Source of the DNA: Trichoplax sp. H2 | Taxonomy: Eukaryota > Placozoa > Uniplacotomia > Trichoplacea | Length of the DNA: 64,000 bases | Assembly (NCBI GenBank): GCA_003344405.1 | Contig: NOWV01000061.1 | Location: forward strand, 124,001-188,000 | Reading direction: 5' to 3' | In this document: in pieces, positions 36,716 to 49,300 of the stretch | How the letters are laid out: the number at the start of each line of letters is the position of its first letter | Position numbering within the stretch: the first letter of the stretch is position 1 | Notes under the pieces: generated by a model | The model's input: only the letters and a program-made list of their open reading frames with translations | Database searches by the model: none | What the model was told of the DNA's origin: nothing | Translations under genes and position numbers: made by a program

Positions 36716-39700
36716 TTATAAAGGTTGTGGAGATTTGCGATTGCTCCACGCCTCAAATATCGTCAACAAGATTACAACAAACCCCTGTGATTAACAATAA
36801 TATCAATGTAATCAGTAAAATTGTATAATTCAGCAATGCTAAATGAAATATTCGTAAGTTGTTTATAACATTAATTAGAAAAATTGCTACAAAGTTATAT
36901 CTAATCTTTTAAGGTAAGAATGGACGGCAAAAAAAATTAATATGCTATACATTTAATTATGTTCATATTGTTAACTAGAAAAGGGAAACTTCGGTAATTA
37001 AAATATTGCATTTACTTACTTCGTAGATATGAGATTATTAAAAATAAGTAAAAATACTTACTAGATATGTCTTATGCTACATGACTATATCTAACAGGCA
37101 TAGAATTTAGTAGGTTTGTGTGTATACAGGATGGTAATTTATTAAATATTGATGATTTTAACTACTTGAGCAAATCTGATTTCACTCTTAGAATACGCAG
37201 TACCTACGATAAGCTGCTATAGCAAAATGAAGATCAAATAATTTATTTACCTGAATAATTGCCAACATTCCTAAAGCCTATAATAATTTATATTAGAATA
37301 TATGAATTGGTAAGAGTTAAAAGATATCGTATTTCATTACTCAAGTATCCAGCATACATTGAAACTCGACATTAATGTCGCTTTAAAGAGTCATTATTTA
37401 TTTATAACATACTTTATATACTCGTATATTTAGTATATATGAAATAGAAATAAAAGCAAACACTGCGTACTGTACTGTACTTACCGAAGAACACCAGCGA
37501 AAATCATGAGAAGAAGAAAGTCCGAAGGCGCCTCCAAGAGTGTGGCCAACAATTTGTCTGAATATGGAAATAAAACATTAATGGTGATTATTACAAGTAT
37601 AATGGGCCAGTGAAAAGATAGTATTTAAAAATATCGTTTTACCCAATACAGTAAAAGCTGCTGAATATTCCAGAGGCCATTGCGTATGCTACCACACTGT
37701 CGGCTTCCTTGCAGTACCCGCTGCAATTTTTGGCATTACAATAAAATTACTTTCATAATTTTTAAAATCTATACTCATGTTATGATTAATTTGGGTCTTA
37801 GAATACATTTGTACATTTACTAGCCTAGCTGTAGTTCCGCGTAATATATCAGGCAAAGCAGGAACTGTAGCCAACGCTACAGAGATTCCAATGCTAGCAA
37901 TAGCTATTATACTAGAGAGAACCGTCCTGAAACGGGAAAGAAATAAAAAAATTTTAATTTTTTATGATACCCGGTATACTTTTATCGCCATAACCGATGA
38001 GAAATCTAAAGGCAGCAGAGATCGATTGTAACGGTTTACATTTTAATGTTAATATAAGGAGCTGGTCCTAGGAATTGTAAAGAGACTCCCAAGGCAATAG
38101 ACCCAACAATAATTATCAGTCGATGGCCCTGGCAATAAAATCAATTTGGTTCGTAAATTAATTTAAAATTGTCGAGGAATGTCATAAAATGCAAACGTGT
38201 AACAATAAGGTGTATTTAGCTCTTAGTATAGAATTTATTCTACGAATTCAGATTTACGAGCAGTTTCGCATCTAGCTTACAGTTTTATCTGCAATGCATC
38301 CGATGATAGGTGCACAAAGGCCATAGGATCCAATTAGTAAGAGAAAAATGAGTCCAATATTGCCAGTTTTAAGTGATAGCTAATAAAAAATAAAGCATGT
38401 CGGTAAAAAATAAATTATTTCAGAAATTAGTAATTGATTATGTTTATAATAAGTACATAAAATGGTAAATTACAAATCTGCGATTACCGATTGTAGACGA
38501 ATAGAAAGCGATGGTTCCAAGAAGGCTATACTAGCAATTTGTATGATTAATCCTAATCCTTAATGTATACATAATAGTTAAAGATCCAATTTAGTATCTA
38601 CTGTGTCCAGCAAAAGATAAATTCTAGCAAACTAAATTATATCTTCGTCAATGAAATTTTTAACAATTCGATAGGTATTAAATGTCTACCGATTATCATA
38701 ACACGCGGCAAGCATAGAACATAGAGCATCAACTTTTTAATGGAAGCCGATCCCTCATCTGAAATAGTATACATAAAATAAAAAAGAGTTTACGTCTTGG
38801 AATTTATCAATGTCATTATTTGCTGCAACGAATATTTTAGATTAATCTAGACACTAATTATCGAAAATAGCCGTTTTAATATTAAAAGTACACCTGATTA
38901 TATTAGAAGAAATTTTAAGTACAGAGTTAGTCTTACATGGTATTGAAGGTATAGCACAAAAGCTTATAAAAGAGGATGCTAGGAGTAAGCTTCCTGATAC
39001 TATAAAGGGTAACTTGAATCCACCCAGCTTAAATCAACAAAGTAATGAACACATTAGGAAGAGCGTTTGTAGTTTAATTACGTTTTCAGTATACAGTAAC
39101 TGTAAAAAGTAATATTGTATACAAACTAATTTAAACATAAATATAAGGATAATTAAATTATCGAAAACATACATTAAAAAATATACCACCAAGTGAAGGA
39201 CCCGCCATAAGACCTAGAACTGATGCTACCTCTATTACTCCCTATCAATGATAAGATGTTGACGCCATTACTTATAGATATAAACTGTATACGCTTATTT
39301 GTATATAGGAGTGATATTTTAATCAGCATTTCTGAACTGCACTTGATAATAAATATTGATAATATTTTACAAGGAGTGTATTGAAGTGATTGATCATTAT
39401 TGGCTAATGCTTTACGGCAACATGGTAGTCGTGAAATTATGGATGACAATTGATCATTTATCATTCTTTTAAATCGATGAATGATTCTATTCTCTTATTA
39501 AAATTTCCTGTGTGATGCAATCATCACGATATGTTGAATTTATTTAAGAGATCTTTAAATTAAGTTAAACAATTTTTCTTTATAGAATAATTTCAATTAA
39601 TATCATATGGTAATCTTTCTATGCCGCTACTTACTACAACTGTTGCTAAAGATTCTTTAAATGTGGTTGCAACAAACGCAAAAACGGCGGTTTGGTACGT

Positions 39701-42700
39701 TCCGGCGCCAACTCCTTGCAAGCCTCTGACAACCAGACAGGCGCACAAGAATGAAGTAGTGCCATTTATGAGCGTCAAGAATCTATTGACGGTTATAATC
39801 ATAAAATATGAATAAGTTCAAGTTATCTCGAATGTTTTAACCAGCATCATGTAATATTTAATACCATATGAGTAGTTTACACCTTTACTAATTGAGAAAG
39901 AGGCGTCATTATTCTGTTTAATATCAAACTATAATACAATTACCATGGGCGTGCAACATATAATATGCTATATAATATTATTGTCAATAATAAACTGTTC
40001 AGATTATATTCCCATAAATTACCCGTAAAGAATAGTGCATCCACCTTCTAGGAATAATCCAATCCATATGGTATACTTTAAACCTATTTTATGCATCTAT
40101 ATATAATCATAAATAGAGATAAGATACACTAAGAAATGTGACATCTATGCTTGTATAAATTGCTTAATAATTGAGGTAAAAGTAAGACGAGTGACTTTGG
40201 CTTTAAGAGATTGAATTAAATGTACAGGTTAGCATTCACATTTCGTCACTTGAATATTTTGTAATAAATCTTGCTAAATTACATAAGAGGTTCGTATTTA
40301 TTACATTTAAAACCAAAATGTAAATTAATAAGAAAACAAGGGAGTAAGAAAATCTTTAAAGCCGGCTTATATCTAAATTTTCTATAGTTTATTAAAATTT
40401 CTTGAACAATAAAAGTCCTTGTAACATTTTTATGGCGATGGCTTCATATATTTATAATTACTATTATCATTATCATTAATCCTATAGGCACATTGCAGTT
40501 TATGAAATAGTCTCACCCAGATACACTTGCGGCACTAATGATGTTACTCCACTTAATTAAACGGGATCAGGGCTATCATGATCTAAGTTTAACCGTATAG
40601 TCATATTCGACGTTGTAAATTAAATACGGGTATGTCTTTGTAACGTAAACTGAAGAGCACAAATCACTTCGAAGAAAAAGTAATCAGACTAATTGGATGT
40701 CAGTACCACAAACGTATTTTATTACTTTATTAGCCTTTTCAATGGAAAATGGCATCATCATCATAAGCTTCAATTTGAAGCTCGTATTGAAACGCAGAAA
40801 TAAACCATATTACTAGCATAAAGTCATTATACTATAGTAAATGTGTGTAAAAGAGCTTCGCCACTTCAACATAAGTTATTAATCTGATATCACGTGCACA
40901 AGATGTAAAACTTACCGACATACCAACCAATGGTGAGAAAACTACTTTCGTCATTGGATAAATTGCATAGATAAATCCGATTTGCAAATTGCTAACTTTC
41001 TTCTTAAGAGCCTGATAAATTGAAAGAAATCATAATATTCATGCTTTATTTTGATTTCAAAATGAATAACTTTTATTCTATGAAAAAACAAAATCTTTCA
41101 ATGATAACTTCATAGCTTTAAAGAACTTTTCTATTGATTAAGAGTACTGGTAGGTATCACTATTGTAAAGAGAGTTAGAATTAAAATATCAACGCAATTT
41201 TAAGGAATAATTTCTGCTGCTATAAACTGTCATCACAAGCATACTTGCTATAGTTTTTACTACTTTGTGGAAAAACTTATAAGATCTTAGCGACGGGGTA
41301 AGAATCAAAATTTTAAAGTTCGCCAATTATATAATATCCTAGTGCTACGGAAAGCTGATGATAAAGCCGTAGTGATATTGTCTATCTATGGTTGTTTTCG
41401 CTTTCCTATAAAAATTAGATTACTTTCTAGCGCTTTATTTGTGTCAGTATTCATAGTTATTTCAATGCTAAGTACTTGCCACTTAGTAATATGACGGTAT
41501 TGATATATTTCATCGCTAATTAGTAATCCTCTATCCTCATACCTTTTATAAAAGTTATATAAAATGATTTCATGTGTGGATAACATTATTGGATTAAATA
41601 AGGCAGATTTGAAAGGCGAAAAATTATTCGTTGTAGTAAATTTATTATGGTTACGAATGGTCTTAAATGCTACTATTTAATAACCTTGCCGTTGGAGGTA
41701 GGATTTTGTCAGTGCTAGTGTAATATGTGATGATATGGGGGAGAAAATTACATTTCTTATTTGTATCTTTTATTCATATTACACGAGTATATATGTTTCC
41801 AGTTATACTTTTCTTCTTCAAGATTATCAGAAATATGAATTTCTCTTATTTTAGTAAAATAAAACTGGATAATCATTTGATACTTTGAAAGGCAATCATG
41901 ATCGATAATTATAAAAGTGTTAAAATGTATAAAGTGTTTAACTTAATGGTAAGAAGATGAATATTTTAAATTGAATTTTGATACTACGTATTAGCAGAAT
42001 CATATATAATTTTAATTATTAAGGTGTATATGTAATCATTTTACTAATGTTACTACGATTAAGAATATATCCGTAGGTCATCCATTTAATTATTGGTAAG
42101 TAGGGAACCTTTTGTCGTAAAGAATATGCATATGCTTTCAAATTGACTGTAACCTAAAATCATTCGTTAATGGACCAAGCCTTAAGTAAAGGAAAAAGTT
42201 GTCATTTTTTATTATAAGGGAGTGAAAATACAGTCAGCCTGCAATTATAGTTTCAACAATATAACGCACTTTACAGTGTCAGTTCAGCTTAAAAGTATAG
42301 CCAACATGTACGATATTATCATTATCTTCTCTAAAATTGGCACTTTTATTCTTAACTATGCTGAGTCATTTGACCTGTTAATTTCACAGTTAAAACTGGA
42401 TTGGAAATTTAATGATGTCAACTTTTACTGCATGGATTACCTATAGTAAGTTTATACTTACCACTGGTGAAAAAAATGGAAAGAGTAATGAAAAGATAAT
42501 GGAAACCACCGCCGCATTATAAAGAAATATTACTAATGATGTCGATCTTTGGTTAGCAGTAATCCCTTCTTTTTTGANNNNNNNNNNNNNNNNNNNNAAA
42601 TAAAACTGGATAATCATTTGATACTTTGAAAGGCAATCATGATCGATAATTATAAAAATGTTAAAATGTATAAAGTGTTTAACTTAATGGTAAGAAGATA

Positions 42701-43244
42701 AATATTTTAAATTGAATTTTGATACTACGTATTAGCAGAATCATATATAATTTTAATTATTGAGGTGTATATGTAATCATTTTACTAATGTTACTATAAG
42801 GGAGTGAAAATACAGTCAGCCTACAATTATAGTTTCAACAATATAACGCACTTTACAGTGTCAGTTCAGCTTAAAAGTATAGCCAACATGTACGATGTTA
42901 TCATTATCTTCTCTAAAATTGGCACTTTTATTCTTAACTATGCTGAGTCATTCGACCTGTTAATTTCACAGTTAAAACTGGATTGGAAATTTAATGATGT
43001 CAACTTTTACTGCATGGATTACCTATAGTAAGTTTATACTTACCACTGGTGAAAAAAATGGAAAGAGTAATGAAAAGATAATGGAAACCACCGCCGCATT
43101 ATAAAGAAATATTACTAATGATGTCGATCTTTGGTTAGCAGTAATCCCTTCTTTTTTGACAGGTTCATGATTCGATTTGTCGTCTTGCTTCAATTCGATC
43201 AAGTTAGCAGTATCACTATCGCTAGAAGCTTTATTTTCTGCCAT
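36716..43244 (-). CDS. SLC18B1-like MFS transporter, copy E (15 exons, 448 aa)
   Basis: Exons 5' to 3': 43044-43244, 40916-41011, 40023-40096, 39635-39782, 39173-39241, 38937-39027, 38690-38758, 38488-38558, 38281-38379, 38040-38128, 37821-37926, 37643-37707, 37485-37557, 37251-37277 and 36716-36784, a 1347-nt frame. Helix 1 ends LLFPFFSPV. Helix 5 reads GLMAGPSLGG, helix 7 FLEPSLSIRL, and helix 11 GHTLGG, where other copies have Pro. The protein stops inside exon 15 (after SNRKSPQPL), so the separate tail exon and acidic dileucine of other copies are absent. The exon 11/12 junction has moved: lengths 106 and 65 nt replace the usual multiples of three while their sum stays in frame. Intron 1 is about 2 kb and contains the assembly gap, with a second partial exon 1 at 42462-42577. 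Confidence 0.83.
41857..42577. repeat. Left copy of a duplicated segment beside the N gap
   Basis: These 721 bp match 42598-43159 (562 bp) except for about six single-base differences and one 159-bp block (42056-42214) present only here; 721 minus 159 is exactly 562. The segment includes a truncated duplicate of copy E exon 1 (42462-42577). The pattern fits two alleles of one locus separated by a scaffold gap. Confidence 0.85.
42578..42597. other. Assembly gap (20 N)
   Basis: A run of 20 unknown bases separates the two near-identical segments 41857-42577 and 42598-43159. Confidence 1.
42598..43159. repeat. Right copy of the duplicated segment beside the N gap
   Basis: This is the partner of 41857-42577 without the 159-bp block. 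It runs on without a break into the rest of copy E exon 1, so it is the version used in the gene model. The paired plus-strand open frames (74 codons each) are by-products of the duplication. Confidence 0.85.
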
Positions 43245-46200
43245 GATTAAATATCGATCTTACACGTATCCTCTACCGAAACTACTAATTGTCGATAAAG
43301 CATTAGATAAAACAAATCGCTTCGATTTTGTCGAATATGGGTGATCAACTTCCACTAAATAAATGATAACGTTAGACACTGACAATCGCCCTTAAAAATT
43401 GAACGATGATTCATAATTATTTGACTTCTTTTATAATAAAAGCATCAAATTTTTAGATTCCCATGAGGATTTACTGCTGGTCCTATTAATTAGACTAATT
43501 GGTTGGCCAAGATGATGTGCTACTGTTCTTCAATAAACGTCATTGTTTATCTTTATAATTTCCATTACGTTTCATCAATTCTTCTATCCCTGTATGCACT
43601 GTATTGTTTAACAGAAAAGATTGTTTCCATCTTATTAAAAAATATGGCATTGAATCTCGCTTGAGGATTACAGTAACAAGCTAGCAAGACATGGAATTCC
43701 CTGGATACATGTAGTTGACCCATTGGATAGTGTTTTCTCGTAATACAATGGATATGCCTAAGGCACGTAAGACTACTTACTGTTATTAACTCTATGAGCA
43801 AATCCTCTAATATATTGTGGGCACAGCATACAGATTAGAACAACTAACGCTGTCACTAGTGTTGTTTCATAAATCTTCAAAATATAAAGCTACAGTATCT
43901 AATTATAAATGAAACGTTAGGAAGTATCAATGCATTATGAGATGCATGCATTCTGTATAACAGCTATCGTTAAAAGAAATAAAAATGATTTAGTTAAACT
44001 TGGGGTAGCAATGTCTTACCGTCCATTGTCCTTCATAATACAGTAGGATAGGAAGGTGCATTGTCTAAGTTCTTAATTAAGTAAGGTTTTGCCTTTAATT
44101 CGCTTTACGGTACTTACTTTATGCTGTTTATGACGTATAAAACACTTATCATACAGGAAAATTTAATTAGCAAGGATTATATAACTGTATCAAAATCATC
44201 AAAATCATCTGCAATTATAGCTACAGTAGTAGAGGATTTCTTTTCAACATGGCGGCCATCGTCGTCACGATTGCATTTGACTACGACGTACAGTACTCGT
44301 ATTTAGCACCCTATGACCGTTGATAAACTTTCCATCATTTGATTACAGTACTATATTTGCTTACTGTAAATTCGAGTGAAACGTTTGGGGGCTAAAGAGA
44401 TATTTATAAGCTCGTTTAAATAGAAGCTTCTGTTCTACTTCCTGATAGATCGCAGTACACGGTTTTCACGTTTGCTTCGAAATAAAAGGACTTGCCTTAA
44501 GACGGTTTGCGCCTAAGTCAATCCAAGTCCTTCAGATAAATATTAAACACGCACGACTTCCTAATAAGAAAAGGTTCGGCACTTTAGAGGTTTAGTTAAA
44601 TCAATAGCTCCGAAAAGTTGTTCGAATCCACCAACACTCTACTATGATGATGAACTCACACAATTTGCGTGACTAAGAATGTTATACATATATCATACTG
44701 ATAACTGCATGATTTCATCGGAAGACAGTTATAGACATTAAACCCATTCTAAGCAATAATTTAAGATACTTCTTGATAACTGTTTTATTCAGAAATACCC
44801 TGGAAATATTCGAGTTTTATGTGTAATAAGGATGAGAATATCGTCGGTTAAGGTTGGTTGTTGCGATAGTTCGTTGTAATAGCTTTACGTTTGTAGCCTT
44901 CAGAAATATTACGGTACTTTCATGCAGTTGATAGGATACCCCTAAGCTATTTAAATCAAACTTCTTTCAGTTTCTGAATTTATGAATTGCTGTAAAAGCA
45001 GAATAAAAATCTAAGTTATAATCTTCTTAGTTACCGCATCGACAAGTAGGTATAATTCCAATAACTGCGAGAAACCTCAGTAAGCTCATTTGTAATATTA
45101 TTTAGGACTTGAGTTGCCTAAATATCCTTTACGATTCTATGATCTCTTTCTTGGTTGCTTTATTTGGGATCGAAAAGAGACTATCATAAGTTTTATGGAT
45201 GAAACAGTACTGTACCTGGCTATTGACTTATAATCTCGATCAGAATTCGTTCATGTTAATATTTCTACCGTATGAACAGAGCATCGGCCTCCGAGTTTAT
45301 AGCTCGTAAATAAACCTTACAACAAAGTACGGTAATACGCGATAGTATCCTCGCAATTATTAACGTTACGGAAATTCTCTTTTATAACAACAAGAGTAAA
45401 CATATTGAAGTATGAGATTGTGTTATACGCAATCTTAACCTATTACCTGTTTTCATTTTAAACTAGATCTGAACATGAATTCTAGCCACCTTTACTGTAT
45501 GAACCTTAAAAGTAATGCAAAGGATTAACCTATATAGGAACGTCTGTAAGAAAGTCTATTACAGAATGATCATGTTATTGAAATATAGCGATCAGACTAA
45601 TGAAACTGTTCACTCTTTTAAATTCAATACTCGAATTTTGCCTTTCTTTCTTGTTAATGAGACACAAAAAAGTAAAGCATGTAAAGTAATGTATAGTCAT
45701 ATAGTGCCAGATAATTGAAAGTAGCAAAACAGGTTACTCCAGTTGTTTAATGATTACAGACCTGTTGACGTATTTCCTGGAATTATACATTATAAGGAAA
45801 CGCTATTAATAGATGAGGAATCCTTTAGATATTTTATTATAAGTAACAAATGCACCTGTTGGATTGTATATTTTATAAGACAAAAGAATAATATCGTTTT
45901 TAAACGATATTATCTTGGCAGCTACCGTATCTACAGCAATTAGAATAAATACGCCCAAAAATAAAATTAATTGGCAACAATGCAATAAAAATATCTTATT
46001 CATGGTCAAGAGCTTTCGGACTAATATATGATGTTAACTTCCTCGCACTTTTGCCTGCATCGATTTTCTTACAACCAATAAAACACGGTTTCAAAACTTT
46101 AAGTAGTTTATTTGTTATGTTAAGTTCAATATAGGCAATTAAATACGTTGGTATATAAGTGCCTTAGAACATTTTGTTTTTATAACAATTACACTATAAT

Positions 46201-46354
46201 TTTATTTTTGTTATCATTATCAGTAATGATATGTCAAATCATTTAATGATGTAAAATATTAAATATTGAGATTAAACGTGGATCACTCCACATGCGTGAA
46301 TGCGATACATTATTATAATTTTTCACTAAGAACTTAACTATCATAGCAGTTCGA
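43245..46354. other. Spacer between copies E and F
   Basis: No transporter exon was found. A perfect 12-bp inverted repeat lies at 45888-45913. A 67-codon minus-strand frame (45806-46009) with a signal-peptide-like start overlaps it; see findings. Other short open frames show no recognisable motif. Confidence 0.45.
45888..45913. repeat. Perfect 12-bp inverted repeat
   Basis: ATAATATCGTTT and AAACGATATTAT are separated by TT. They can form a hairpin; no associated element was recognised. Confidence 0.7.
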
Positions 46355-49300
46355 TTATGTTAGTAATGGGCTTGATTCATTAGGCTTCGTATTGTATAAA
46401 TTTTTATCTGCTTTGATTCCATTTATAGTTTTTCCTGAGCCAAATTCAGAGCTAATGGAAAATATATGAATGAAAATTAGATTCAATATCGTAAAGCAGC
46501 TCGTTTAGGGCCTCGATTTGGCATTATATACCTTACAGTCCTTGAAAAATATAACTGATAATTTATGATAATAGTTTACTGACCTAGGAACTTCTGAATC
46601 TACCATTTTCTCAACTATCGTCAATAGTATTACTAAACCCATCTAATATAGAATATCAAAATTAATAGATATAATCGTATTATACACATGATTAATAATT
46701 TTTAACTGTAAATGATTTATGCTCTTTTCTGATGGCCACTTCAAACATTTAAAATAAAGTAAATTACATACCTGACCAAACGCGATAAATCCTATGATCT
46801 AGATAAATTGTAAGAAAATCTTTTATTCAATATCAGATACGCACTTGTAAAATTTTAATGCTCGGCAAGAACTTTTCTTATTTTATCAATATCAGTTTTA
46901 ATTACGCAATTTAGCCATTAATTTAGTGCTGTCATACTTAGTAGCTAATGTTGTCCATTCTCTACTTTACTACTGTATTTTTATTAACAATTGAACAATA
47001 ACTAGTACTACTTACAGTAGAAATCCAGTCAAAGTCTACGTCTGATGCTGACGTAAACGTACCACCAACGATTGGACCAATTATTTGACTACATATTTGA
47101 TGAAAATGAATTTAGTTACAGATTAAGAGGATAATATAGCTATTAACTTCTATTATTAAAGGTTATAAATGATATACGTGCATGCTAATGTATCAACAAG
47201 TAAAAGCTTGATTGAATAGGCTATTGCGAACGAACCCGAGAGATATAAAAGCGCTATAGAGTCCAGACGTGACAGAATTCGTTGCAAAATCTTCTCTGCC
47301 TCTACAGTAACGACTTTAAGATTACAATAATATTAAAAATTGATAGAAACGATTAGTTTTAATCAAAGTTTTTTTAATAGAGAAAATTGAATTTGAAGAG
47401 CTTATTATAAGATGATCGTATTGCAGTGCTTATATGCTAACCTAGACTTTGCAGCTTCCAGAACATCAGGATACGAGGGTATAAGAGCCACTGCTACCCC
47501 AGCTCCCATACCAATATTTGACAAAATTGTTTGTGTAAGGGTCCTATTTTAGTAATTATTATTGCACGCGAAAGAATAAGATATGGGATAATGAGTCCTT
47601 TGCTGTACATATATGAAAATATTTGATTATTACCAATAGACGATAAAGATATTACTTACAGCTTTACAGGAATAAAAGGAGCTGGTCCCAAAAATAATAG
47701 CGAAACTCCCAAAATAGCATTTCCGAGCACAATAAATATTCGAAAACCCTTTCAATTTAATAATGCGACGAGCTCAATCAATTACGGTAAGATGCCAGTA
47801 AAACCGATACTGCCTACTATACTATCGGTACAATTTATCATATCTTTTCGAAATCTTATAGCACCTAAAATTAATCTTAAGCTTTAAACTCACTATTCTA
47901 TCTGATACATATCCAACAACCGGAGCACATAATCCATATGCGGCCGGTATTATAAGGAAGATCAGTCCCACTTGTGGATGTGACAATTTAAACTATTGAC
48001 AGATTAAACTGATCATTACTCAAATAATTTATATAGTTATCTACTATTCGATAAAAATAATACAGTCTAAACATATCAATCAGTTTGACTATGGATTCTC
48101 CTACCGGTTCAATATGGATGGACAAAGTTGGATCTAAATAACTAAAACTGGTAATGTGGAGAGCAACTCCTATGCCTATCATGATTGACATAAATCATAA
48201 GTGAATCTTTGATTAGAAGACTGAATCCATTACTAGTAAAATTTAGAAAATTTGTCATGAATCTAAGCAAGATTTAATTGCATTCTATCTTTTTTATATT
48301 CAATTTACATATTATCAACACCCGTGGGAGTGTTATAAGGCGTTTCATTAATCCTGTCGTTGAAATTTTACTTTCATCTGTAAAAGAAGCCAAAATTAAT
48401 ATCGTGGAAGCTAAACTAATTACGATACAACCACGAAGCTGAGAGATTATGAAACAATTCTTTAAATAAATATATCAAAAGTTCTAACTGGTCACAATAT
48501 ATTATTAGCAAGTTAAGGAACATTTATTGATACTTACGCGAAACTGAAGGTAAGAAATAAGCGATACAAATACCGGCAACTATCATCAAAGATGCTAAAA
48601 CGATAAATGGTAGTCTAAAGCCACCAGCCTTTATTCGAAACATTTAATAAGTTGCAGATTAGGACATGGGCTAATTTTCTAAATTTTGAGATTATTTAAA
48701 TAGAATTTGAAGAATAACAATGATAAAACTGATATAGTTACCTTATAAAGTAGGCCTCCAACTGGAGGGCCAGCCATAAATCCTAGGCTTGTTGCAATTT
48801 CTAAAAATCCCTGTAGAGAAAATGAAATACAACTAATAATTATTGTTATTTATGTTATTTGATATTACTAATATATGGTACTACATAATTGTTTAAACAA
48901 AAACCTAATAATAAATTTATAATTATATTAGAGTGAATATAAATACATCATGGTAGCATAAAACTAAAAATTTTTTCAACTACGTTATTTTGAGGTGCGG
49001 TGATGAAACTAAAGATTAGCTATATGTTCGCACCATTAATCCAAAAATATAGCCTTCTTATTAAATAGATCCAAAGAAATGATTCATCATAACATATAAG
49101 CGTGCAATTTATTTAAAATACGGAACTTACTAGTGTAGTCGCAACGGAATCCTTGAAAACTGCCGATGCAAATGAAAATCCAGCAGTTTGATAGGCTGCT
49201 GCACCCATTCCTTCGATCCCTCTGACAACTATACAAAATGCTACGAATGTATTATGATCCAAAATTTCGGGTAAAAATCTATAATTTGGATATTAGCAAG

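Noticed and set aside
42222-43028. Pair of near-identical 74-codon plus-strand frames (42222-42446 and 42804-43028)
   Set aside because: They lie within intron 1 of copy E on the opposite strand and exist twice only because the segment is duplicated around the assembly gap. No motif and no coding context.
44540-44640. GTTCGAATCC string resembling a tRNA T-arm
   Set aside because: No matching acceptor stem, D-arm or anticodon stem could be paired at the correct distance upstream.
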